DNA from: Anaerolineae bacterium
Lineage (GTDB): Bacteria; Chloroflexota; Anaerolineae; Aggregatilineales; Phototrophicaceae
DNA length: 5,377 nucleotides
Assembly: GCA_028284565.1 (NCBI GenBank)
Contig: JANQRM010000598.1
Span: 1 to 5,377, forward strand
Reading direction: 5' to 3'
Part shown: piece by piece, positions 1 through 5,377 of the stretch
Position numbering within the stretch: position 1 is the first letter of the stretch
How the letters are laid out: the number at the start of each line of letters is the position of its first letter
The notes under the pieces: model-generated
The model's input: only the letters and a program-made list of their open reading frames with translations
Told to the model about the DNA's origin: nothing
Databases searched by the model: none
Position numbers and translations under genes: made by a program

Positions 1-1318
1 TGCTTATGCTGAATTACGCTCCGAAGGCTATCTCAGCGCACACGCCGGACGTGGAACCTTCGTCTCCAAAGAACCAAACTCTGGGGGAACAGCTGTCAAC
101 GGAAGTGGTAGTTCAGGCTACATGCCTGTAACCCCTGTCAACCAATCCGTCCGTGATATGATGCAATTGGCACGTCGTCCGAATGTGATCAACTTCAGTG
201 AAGGCGCACCTCCCTCTGAATTTTTCCCGATTCATCATCTGCGTGATGCCATTAATACCGTCTTAGACCGCGATGGAGCCAATGCTCTTGCTTATGAAGT
301 TGCAGAAGGCTATATGCCTTTACGGGTTGCCGTGCGTGATTATGTGCGTTCTATAGGCATTCAATGTCGTGCGGATGACATCCTGATTACGGGTGGCGCA
401 CAACAAGCGATTGACTTGGCTCTCCAAGCCCTTGTCGCAGAGGGGGAAACGCACGTCGCCGCTGACCCGACTTATCTCGGCATTATCGACATCGCCCGTG
501 CCAGACGTGTTCAAATTCAGAGTATCCCCACTGATGAAGACGGCATTCGTATTGACTCTCTTGAACACTACTTAATGGAAAACTCCCCGCGTCTGATTTA
601 CGTCATGCCAACCTTCCAGAATCCGACGGGTTATGTGATGCCCTTGCACCGCCGTCGGCAGTTGATACGCCTCGCCAATGATTACAAAGTCCCTATCCTC
701 GAAGATGAGGTCTATCGAGAATTCCGCTTTGAAGGCGAACCGATTCCGCCACTGAAAGCACTTGATGATTATGGTATGGTGATTCACGCCAATGCCTTTA
801 CGAAAATGCTCCTACCGGGGATGCGGATTGGTTATATCGTCGCCACGGGTAATCATTATGAACGGTTGGTTCGCGTGAAGCAGGCGGCAGATATTTCGAC
901 CTCTGGCTTGAATCAACGCTCGATACATCTCATGCTCAAGCGTGGGATTCTCGTCAATCAACTCGCCAACAGCAACCGTGTCCTGCGTCGTCGTCGAGAT
1001 GTGGCAGTACGCGCGGCAGAGCAATACTTCCCGCGTGGGAGTCGCTGGTTACGTCCCGAAGGCGGTCTCTATCTTTGGGTCGATTTACCGCATGATGGAC
1101 CCACAGCGACCGAGTTATTCGTCCATGCCATTCAGAAGGATGTTGCCTTTGCAATTGGTAGCGTCTTTTATATCAGTGGCGGGGGCAGTTATCGGATGCG
1201 CTTAAATTATGGGATTCAAGATGTGACGCAAATCGAAGTCGGCTTCCGACGCATTGGTGAAGCCTATGAAGAACTCATCGCCAATTATCAACCCCAACAA
1301 CACAAGTCGATCTTATAA
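1..1318 (+). CDS. MocR-type GntR/aminotransferase fusion regulator (5' end outside window)
   Basis: The open frame runs from the left edge without a stop, so the ATG at 122 is not taken as the true start. The first 40 codons read as the wing of a GntR winged helix (AYAELRSEGYL, then GRGTFVS) and a Gly/Ser-rich linker. The rest is a fold-type I PLP aminotransferase domain. Numbered from the internal Met at 122, it shows NPTG at 167-170, D195 and Y198 in DEVYREF, the Schiff-base lysine K228 in AFTKMLLPGMRIGY, GGLYLWVDLP, and the carboxylate-binding Arg (probably R360) in RMRLNYG. This architecture is that of MocR regulators (PdxR, GabR, TauR and others), in which the aminotransferase domain senses PLP or an amino-compound adduct and the helix-turn-helix binds DNA. 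The effector and target cannot be told from sequence. A catalytically active aminotransferase remains possible because the key residues are intact. A GNAT gene follows after 9 nt. Confidence 0.9.
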   Translation, partial: AYAELRSEGYLSAHAGRGTFVSKEPNSGGTAVNGSGSSGYMPVTPVNQSVRDMMQLARRPNVINFSEGAPPSEFFPIHHLRDAINTVLDRDGANALAYEVAEGYMPLRVAVRDYVRSIGIQCRADDILITGGAQQAIDLALQALVAEGETHVAADPTYLGIIDIARARRVQIQSIPTDEDGIRIDSLEHYLMENSPRLIYVMPTFQNPTGYVMPLHRRRQLIRLANDYKVPILEDEVYREFRFEGEPIPPLKALDDYGMVIHANAFTKMLLPGMRIGYIVATGNHYERLVRVKQAADISTSGLNQRSIHLMLKRGILVNQLANSNRVLRRRRDVAVRAAEQYFPRGSRWLRPEGGLYLWVDLPHDGPTATELFVHAIQKDVAFAIGSVFYISGGGSYRMRLNYGIQDVTQIEVGFRRIGEAYEELIANYQPQQHKSIL

Positions 1319-1327
1319 ATATCATCG

Positions 1328-1750
1328 ATGCCCATCATAAAAATTGAAAACACTAAGCAAATACAAGCCTGTATCAAGGTCATCCAATACCTCCGTGACC
1401 ATTTAGATGAGGCTCAACTCCGTGAGCAAATTCCGCGTCAAATGATAGATGGGTATCAACTCCACGCCTTTCAATCAGAAGACGGTGAGTTCACCAGCTT
1501 TGTCGGCTTCCGCGTGTTGGAAGCATTGGCATGGGGCAAGTTTATCTATGTCGATGACTTAGCCACCCATCCTGATTATCAAGGGAAAGGTCATGCACGA
1601 CAACTCCTCTTGCATGTGATTGAGATTGCCAAAGCGGAAGGATGCCAGTCCGTTCAACTGGATTCCGGCTTTGCCCGTCATGATGCCCATCGCTTGTATC
1701 TGAATGTCGGCTTCCAACTGCACTATCAACACTTCAAAATGGATGTGTAA
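1328..1750 (+). CDS. GNAT family N-acetyltransferase
   Basis: This 140-residue protein has the normal length of a single-domain GNAT enzyme, which transfers an acetyl group from acetyl-CoA to an amine. The acetyl-CoA pyrophosphate loop (motif A) is Q85-G86-K87-G88-H89-A90, just after the beta-4 strand FIYVDDLATHPDY. Motif B follows as LDSGFARHDAHRLYLNVGF (residues 111-129), where the Tyr of RLYLNVGF sits at the usual general-acid position. The substrate is unknown; the LDSG..R.DAHR.Y signature is common in small-molecule GNATs of broad annotation. The gene begins 9 nt after the MocR stop, so co-transcription is likely and the regulator may control it. No convincing Shine-Dalgarno precedes the ATG, which suggests translation by reinitiation. 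The stop of the upstream gene and this ATG are in the same frame, separated by three sense codons. Confidence 0.92.
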   Translation: MPIIKIENTKQIQACIKVIQYLRDHLDEAQLREQIPRQMIDGYQLHAFQSEDGEFTSFVGFRVLEALAWGKFIYVDDLATHPDYQGKGHARQLLLHVIEIAKAEGCQSVQLDSGFARHDAHRLYLNVGFQLHYQHFKMDV

Positions 1751-1832
1751 CGGTGCATTTTCGCCAGTTTTAACCCTCAAAAAATCCTCCGCAAATCGAC
1801 TTGCTTCATACACATTTCTGATACAAAATGAA

Positions 1833-1861
1833 TAGACTTTTGGGTTAGATTATGGTAGAAT
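1833..1861 (+). promoter_or_regulatory. Predicted sigma-70-type promoter of ssb, extended -10
   Basis: TAGACT (1833-1838, 4 of 6 to the -35 consensus) lies 17 nt before TAGAAT (1856-1861, 5 of 6 to the -10 consensus). The -10 is directly preceded by TGG (1853-1855), an extended -10 TGn element. Transcription would start near 1868 and give a leader of about 130 nt before the ssb ATG. The site lies in the only sizeable non-coding gap upstream of ssb. Reading by eye only; no expression evidence. Confidence 0.55.
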
Positions 1862-1940
1862 ATATGTTCAGGAAGCGTGTTTTTGAAAGTGAGGACACCT
1901 GCTCCAATCGATTCTACCTTTTACCCTATTATCCGATAAC

Positions 1941-1969
1941 TCGTCTGACACAGAATTGGAATCAGACGA
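1941..1969 (+). other. Inverted repeat / hairpin in the ssb leader
   Basis: TCGTCTGA (1941-1948) and TCAGACGA (1962-1969) are perfect reverse complements of 8 nt around a 13-nt loop. The element ends 28 nt before the chosen ssb ATG and 16 nt before its Shine-Dalgarno, and no T-run follows, so it is not a terminator. It could be an mRNA hairpin affecting translation, or a dyad operator. The function is unknown. Confidence 0.5.
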
Positions 1970-1985
1970 AGAGAGACAAGCAGAA

Positions 1986-1990
1986 AGAGG
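1986..1990 (+). promoter_or_regulatory. Ribosome binding site that decides the ssb start
   Basis: AGAGG lies 7 nt before the ATG at 1998 but only 1 nt before the in-frame ATG at 1992. It therefore supports starting at 1998. Translation from there begins MSYHQTIIVGNLG, which matches where SSB proteins normally begin. Confidence 0.7.
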
Positions 1991-1997
1991 TATGGAA

Positions 1998-2411
1998 ATG
2001 AGTTATCACCAAACCATCATTGTAGGCAATTTAGGCGGTGACCCCGACCTAAAATATATGGAAAGTGGGAGTGCGGTTTGCAACTTTAGCGTAGCTGTCA
2101 GTGAACGCTGGACAGACCGTAAATCCAATGAACCCCGCGAGAAAACCACATGGTATCGTGTGGCTGTTTGGGGACGACAAGCAGAAACCTGTAACCAGTA
2201 TTTGGCGAAGGGTCGGCAAGTCATGGTCATAGGCACGGTATCGGCACGGGGCTACATGAACAACAACGGAGAAGCCGCCGCTTCACTCGATTTGAATGCC
2301 CAAACCGTACGCTTCTTGTCATCCGGTGGCAACACCAACGCAGGCGATGGCGGGCAATATGAAGACAACTATGACTCCGCCCCCAGCACCGTTGACGACA
2401 TTCCCTTCTAA
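1998..2411 (+). CDS. ssb: Single-stranded DNA-binding protein
   Basis: The 137-residue product is a typical bacterial SSB, which coats single-stranded DNA as a tetramer during replication, recombination and repair. The OB fold spans about residues 1-107: IIVGNLGGDPDLKY at the N-terminus, then W38, W52 and W58 at positions equivalent to the DNA-stacking W40, W54 and F60 of E. coli SSB, in SERWTD and TTWYRVAVWG. A short Gly/Asn/Asp-rich linker (about 109-130) leads to the acidic tip DDIPF, the docking peptide for SSB partner proteins, so the gene is complete. The tail is short compared with the 177-178 residues of E. coli SSB. The start at 1998 is chosen by Shine-Dalgarno spacing; longer readings from ATG 1992 or TTG 1956 add charged residues not expected in the family. 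The gene appears monocistronic, with its own promoter and terminator, rather than sitting between rpsF and rpsR as in many bacteria. Confidence 0.97.
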   Translation: MSYHQTIIVGNLGGDPDLKYMESGSAVCNFSVAVSERWTDRKSNEPREKTTWYRVAVWGRQAETCNQYLAKGRQVMVIGTVSARGYMNNNGEAAASLDLNAQTVRFLSSGGNTNAGDGGQYEDNYDSAPSTVDDIPF

Positions 2412-2433
2412 ATCATCATCAGAAATGACACTG

Positions 2434-2464
2434 AAACGGGTATCCAAATGGATGCCTGTTTTTT
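2434..2464 (+). terminator. Rho-independent terminator of ssb
   Basis: The arms 2434-2445 (AAACGGGTATCC) and 2450-2461 (GGATGCCTGTTT) pair over 12 positions, 10 Watson-Crick and 2 G-T wobble, around the loop AAAT. The T-run TTTTTT (2459-2464) overlaps the end of the 3' arm. It begins 22 nt after the ssb stop. Its last bases overlap the stop codon (2463-2465) of the convergent WD40 gene. On the opposite strand no T-run follows the stem, so it should work mainly for ssb. Confidence 0.85.
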
Positions 2465-4586
2465 ATTCCCCTAGCCCATCCACCCGCCACAAACGCACCA
2501 GCCGACCTTCTCCCCACACGGCTAGCATCGTCCCATCGGGCGACCACTCCATCCCATTCCCATTCACATCGTCGGAATACAGCACTACACCCGTTTCACC
2601 ATCAATGAGTTGGAAGGTCTGCCCATCGGTCAATGCGAAAAGAGGAAGCTGAGGATGCCATTGGGCTGATAAATTATTTTCGGATTTTATGGAAAAGAGT
2701 GTGTCGCCAGTTACACTATTTAGCACATCCACGCGACTGCCCTCTGCTGACAAATTCTCGCTATACCTAAGGGATATGAGTTCTCCATCCGCTTGCCAGT
2801 CCACTATGATGCTTGTGGGATAGGCTTGCTCAAATAGCACGGTTTCGGTCAAGCTGTCAATCATAAAGAGATGTGAGCCATCTACAGTCGGCACAATCAG
2901 GGCAATATGTTCACTATTTGGACTCCATTCAATACGACTTCGCCAAATAACATCACTCTCCCATTGTTCAAGTCGGAAATGCGTGAGTTGTACTTGAGAG
3001 TCAACATCCCAGACCTCCAGTGTAATATCACTCGAATGTTCATTGGTACTTACGACAGCAATGCGTATTTCATCAGGGCTTAAATGGAGCAAGCGGGAGA
3101 TATCCTCGATTTCAAAGACGATGGATGAGTTTTTAGTCACAATGACGATATTGCGCTCAGAGTTTCCAGATACTATTGCGGAAAAATCATCTGTTGGTTC
3201 GCTATTTACAGGTGCTGAAAGTCCCTCGATTCCACAGGCTCCTTGATCAAACTCGAATCTATCTATTTCTATCGAACCCTCAATTTCTCGACTTGTTTCT
3301 AAATCCCAAAATTGGAATTCAGATAACCAACACCATGCGACACCAGCAAAATAATTATTGCTGAAGGTGAGTAATTGCCCTCTATCTTCAAACCACCTAA
3401 GCCATTCCAATGAAAAGGCAGGATAAATGATAGCATTGGCATCGGGATATGCGCCCATAGATTCATGAATATTCGTCCATATCAACAACGGAAACTCCCT
3501 GCCATCATCTTTTAAGCTACCTATCAATGCAACCGATTGACTACTTGGACTCCATTCTAACTTTTTAAGGAATGGCATATATAGTTGATACTTTGTAGTT
3601 TCATCACCGTTTTGATGCCATTGATAAATAGCTCCATGACTATCCAGAATAGTGATAGTTGTCCCATTGGGCATCCAATCCAACGCTCTCAAAAAACTAT
3701 TTAATCCCGTGTAAGACGAGAGTTCAGATGCACTTTCATTCATGACATTAAGAAAATAACCAGAGCCTCCCACATGCCTTCCAGATACTACAAATGTACT
3801 TTCATCAAATGGATGCCACTTGATTGCGCGATATATTCCATCTTCGCCCAGATAGAGATTAGATTCATTGAGAATCTCACCTGTTTCAAGATTCCAGATA
3901 TGAATGCTGGCTGGCAAGCTACTTCCTGCGATGATTCGCCGACTATCTGGCGAAAAAAGTACATCTGTGAAGAATAGTTGGGGTTCAATCCCTGTCATCT
4001 TGCGAATGAGTTCCCCTGTACTCGCATCCCATAGTCCAATGGAGTCATAGGTATCATGCTTGCCTGTTAGCCAACGTCCATCCGAACTCCAATCCAAGCG
4101 ACCATAGACATTCTCAATACGAAAGCCAGTATTGCGTCCTGTGCTGGGGATGTTCCATATCGTTGCCTCTTGGAGTGAACTATCCACAATGGATAATTGC
4201 TCACCTGATGGACTCCAACTGATTTCGGGTGCGAATTGAGCATTCTCGATGATTTGCCAGAATTTGTCGGCTTCTGTGCCATCGTCTTCGATCATCCACA
4301 CCTCGACATTGCCATCCTCATAGGAAAGCGCGATGTTGTCTCCAGCCGGCGACCATTCGATATAGCGGACTTGCCCCGCATTCCAATGGGCGATTTGCTC
4401 AAAGTCGGGATTGAACAACCACAAGCCCGCACTTCCGCCGACGGCTAGAATCTCGCCATCGGGTCGCCAATCGAGTGTGCTGGCTGTCCCACGTCCTAGC
4501 GTGGCGAATTCGGTGATTTGAATACCCTCCTGTGCTTGGATAGGGATAAGTAGGAAGAAGATGAGCAAGATGAGTAGTCGTCGCAT
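2463..4586 (-). CDS. Exported WD40-repeat (double beta-propeller) protein
   Basis: This 707-residue protein starts with a signal peptide: MRR, a hydrophobic core (residues 4-16), and likely cleavage after A18 in PIQA-QEG. No C-terminal anchor is visible, so it is probably outside the membrane. The rest is a string of WD40-like blades. Their W-S-P-D/N-G turns fall near residues 40, 78, 124, 166, 211, 257, 304, 345, 395, 502, 554, 597, 643 and 681, with a degenerate blade around 468-492. Many blades end in a W-x-hydrophobic strand (VEVWMI, IGLWDA, IHIWNL, LEVWDV, VRLWRV). Fourteen to fifteen blades fit two seven-bladed propellers. WD40 propellers are usually protein-binding scaffolds; no catalytic motif is seen. 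The only two cysteines, C419 and C451, sit in one insert between blades near 395 and 468 and could form a disulfide. The start is the ATG directly before the signal peptide; the Shine-Dalgarno is weak. The ligand is unknown. Confidence 0.9.
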   Translation of the reverse strand: MRRLLILLIFFLLIPIQAQEGIQITEFATLGRGTASTLDWRPDGEILAVGGSAGLWLFNPDFEQIAHWNAGQVRYIEWSPAGDNIALSYEDGNVEVWMIEDDGTEADKFWQIIENAQFAPEISWSPSGEQLSIVDSSLQEATIWNIPSTGRNTGFRIENVYGRLDWSSDGRWLTGKHDTYDSIGLWDASTGELIRKMTGIEPQLFFTDVLFSPDSRRIIAGSSLPASIHIWNLETGEILNESNLYLGEDGIYRAIKWHPFDESTFVVSGRHVGGSGYFLNVMNESASELSSYTGLNSFLRALDWMPNGTTITILDSHGAIYQWHQNGDETTKYQLYMPFLKKLEWSPSSQSVALIGSLKDDGREFPLLIWTNIHESMGAYPDANAIIYPAFSLEWLRWFEDRGQLLTFSNNYFAGVAWCWLSEFQFWDLETSREIEGSIEIDRFEFDQGACGIEGLSAPVNSEPTDDFSAIVSGNSERNIVIVTKNSSIVFEIEDISRLLHLSPDEIRIAVVSTNEHSSDITLEVWDVDSQVQLTHFRLEQWESDVIWRSRIEWSPNSEHIALIVPTVDGSHLFMIDSLTETVLFEQAYPTSIIVDWQADGELISLRYSENLSAEGSRVDVLNSVTGDTLFSIKSENNLSAQWHPQLPLFALTDGQTFQLIDGETGVVLYSDDVNGNGMEWSPDGTMLAVWGEGRLVRLWRVDGLGE

Positions 4587-4619
4587 GAGTCACGCCAATG
4601 TCTCTCTAATGGTTCTTTC

Positions 4620-4625
4620 AGTATA
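4620..4625 (-). promoter_or_regulatory. Possible -10 element of the WD40 gene
   Basis: Read on the minus strand these bases are TATACT, 5 of 6 to the -10 consensus, 34 nt before the WD40 ATG. They overlap the plus-strand TATAAT at 4622-4627. No good -35 at 16-18 nt spacing was found; TTCACT at 19 nt is the nearest candidate. This is a tentative call. Confidence 0.3.
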
Positions 4626-4627
4626 AT
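4622..4627 (+). promoter_or_regulatory. -10 element of the DUF3467-translin operon
   Basis: A perfect TATAAT lies 32 nt before the DUF3467 ATG, placing transcription start near 4634 and leaving a short leader. The expected -35 region (about 4598-4605) has no good match to TTGACA, so promoter strength may depend on an activator or on the -10 alone. The 73-nt gap between divergent genes holds nothing else apparent. Confidence 0.5.
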
Positions 4628-4659
4628 GCAACAATTGAATACCCAGTGAAGGACACACC

Positions 4660-5013
4660 ATGCAGAACCAACCCCCGAACAGCGGACGACGACAACTTCG
4701 GCTGGAAATGCCCAAAAATCCCAACGCGACCTATGCTAACACGGTGATGATTAGCCATACGCAAAATGAGGTCATCTTCGACTTTATCCAAGTGATGCCC
4801 AACGACCCCCGCGCCCGCATCCAACACCGCATCGTCATGACCCCGACTCATGCCAAGATGTTCATGAAAGCTCTCGACGAGAATGTCAAACGCTATGAGA
4901 CCAAACACGGCGACATCAAGCTCCCACCGCGTCCTGAATCGCTTGCTGAACAACTCTTCAGGAGCGTGCGTCCGGGTGAGAATCCAGAGGATGAAAGCGA
5001 TGACGATGAATAA
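4660..5013 (+). CDS. DUF3467 domain protein
   Basis: The 117-residue protein matches the pattern of DUF3467, a family of unknown function in bacteria and archaea. The recognisable core is YAN (25-27), ISH.QNEVIFDFIQVMP (31-47), then RIVMTPTHAKMFMKAL (57-72) and DENVKRYETKHGDI (73-86). In the family the segment after the strands (SP/TP-x-HAK) starts a helix. The C-terminal tail (about 107-117) is strongly acidic, ending DESDDDE, and is probably disordered. No signal peptide or membrane segment is present, so it should be cytoplasmic. The start is supported by AAGGA at 4649-4653, 6 nt before the ATG. The translin-family gene begins inside its last codons, so the two are very likely translated together and may act together. 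No biochemical role is claimed. Confidence 0.85.
   Translation: MQNQPPNSGRRQLRLEMPKNPNATYANTVMISHTQNEVIFDFIQVMPNDPRARIQHRIVMTPTHAKMFMKALDENVKRYETKHGDIKLPPRPESLAEQLFRSVRPGENPEDESDDDE
4986..4990 (+). promoter_or_regulatory. Ribosome binding site inside the DUF3467 gene, deciding the translin start
   Basis: AGAGG lies 9 nt before the ATG at 5000, 15 nt before the ATG at 5006, and directly abuts an in-frame ATG at 4991. The 5000 start is best supported; 5006 could also be used by coupling to termination at 5011-5013. Confidence 0.5.
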
Positions 5014-5377
5014 TCTGAATAACATCGCGGAAGACCTGCGCGCCGATTTGACGAACCGCAACAGCGCGCGTGACCAAGCCATCTCAATGTCGCGGGAACT
5101 CATTCGCCATTGTGCCGAGTGCATTCGGGCGATTCACCGTCGGGAATGGGACACCGCCGACGAGAAGTTGAGCATTGTCAAGGAGTCCGCGCAGTCACTC
5201 AAAGACACGGTTGCGGATTATCCTGAACTTTATCACAGTGGTTACACTCAAGATGCCATGAAGGAGGTGGTGGAAGCGCATATCACCTATGCTATTATCC
5301 GCGAGCAACCGCTTCCGACTCTGCAAGCATTGAATGTGCAGTCGTCGGCGTACCTGTTGGGTATGGGCGAGGCGGCG
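5000..5377 (+). CDS. Translin/TRAX-family RNA-binding protein (3' end outside window)
   Basis: The frame overlaps the DUF3467 gene by 14 nt and stays open to the right edge, giving 126 visible residues of an all-helical protein. The segments ARDQAISMSRELIRHCAECIRAIHRREWD and LSIVKESAQSLKD, then YPELYHSGYTQDAMKEVVEAHITYAI, match the pattern of prokaryotic translin-family proteins (COG2178, predicted RNA-binding). In eukaryotes translin and TRAX form C3PO, a hetero-octameric RNase whose catalytic carboxylates lie in TRAX. The motif K88-E89-V90-V91-E92-A93 aligns by eye with the QEFVEA stretch of TRAX that contributes active-site glutamates, so an active nuclease is plausible. This is an inference; the remaining carboxylates lie beyond the window. 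The product should be cytoplasmic and oligomeric. The start at 5000 is chosen by Shine-Dalgarno spacing (5006 is the alternative). Confidence 0.85.
   Translation, partial: MTMNNLNNIAEDLRADLTNRNSARDQAISMSRELIRHCAECIRAIHRREWDTADEKLSIVKESAQSLKDTVADYPELYHSGYTQDAMKEVVEAHITYAIIREQPLPTLQALNVQSSAYLLGMGEAA

Noticed and set aside
122..124. ATG at 122 as start of a stand-alone aminotransferase
   Set aside because: The frame is open to the left edge and encodes a GntR wing and a Gly/Ser linker, so the gene is a fusion that begins outside the window.
1752..1770. Possible terminator after the GNAT gene (GGTG / CGCC with a TTTT nearby)
   Set aside because: The stem is only 4 bp with one wobble pair and the T-run is 4 nt; too weak to call.
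1956..1997. N-terminal extension of SSB from a TTG start
   Set aside because: The added residues are charged and unlike SSB N-termini, the TTG sits within the leader hairpin loop, and a well-spaced AGAGG favours ATG 1998.
2296..2652. 118-codon plus-strand open frame bridging the end of ssb and the WD40 gene
   Set aside because: It runs out of frame through the SSB tail, across the terminator hairpin and antisense to the WD40 C-terminus; the product is low-complexity Ser/Pro/Thr.
4991..4999. Earlier in-frame ATG for the translin gene at 4991
   Set aside because: The AGAGG motif directly abuts it with no spacer, so ATG 5000 is preferred.
4618..5124. 168-codon open frame on the minus strand
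   Set aside because: It lies antisense to the DUF3467 gene and the start of the translin gene, both of which have family-like proteins; its translation resembles no family and it is a shadow.

Overview
The window reads as chromosomal DNA of a moderate-GC bacterium, most likely Chloroflexota (Anaerolineae-like). This is an inference from gene content: an SSB with a short tail ending DDIPF, a DUF3467 protein coupled to a prokaryotic translin homologue, and a secreted multi-blade WD40 protein. No rRNA, tRNA or marker phylogeny is available here to confirm it. I see no tRNA, CRISPR array, insertion sequence or prophage gene.

Layout. (1) 1-1318, + strand: the 3' part of a MocR-type regulator. The end of a GntR winged helix enters from the left edge and runs in frame into a complete fold-type I aminotransferase domain. 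(2) 1328-1750, +: a GNAT N-acetyltransferase 9 nt downstream and in the same frame, probably co-transcribed. (3) 1751-1997: a non-coding stretch of about 250 nt with a good extended -10 promoter and an 8-bp perfect inverted repeat, forming the leader of ssb. (4) 1998-2411, +: ssb, followed by a clear intrinsic terminator (2434-2464) that touches the stop codon of the convergent gene. (5) 2463-4586, - strand: a 707-residue exported protein of about 14-15 WD40-like repeats, probably two beta-propellers. (6) 4587-4659: a 73-nt divergent promoter region with a perfect TATAAT. (7) 4660-5013, +: a DUF3467 protein. (8) 5000-5377, +: the N-terminal 126 residues of a translin/TRAX-family protein, overlapping the DUF3467 gene and cut by the right edge.

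The genes fall into four transcription units: regulator plus acetyltransferase, ssb alone, the WD40 gene alone on the other strand, and DUF3467 plus translin. The last pair is the most interesting. It is a translationally overlapping module of an uncharacterised domain and a bacterial relative of the eukaryotic C3PO RNase subunits, and the visible part keeps a TRAX-like K-E-x-x-E-A motif.
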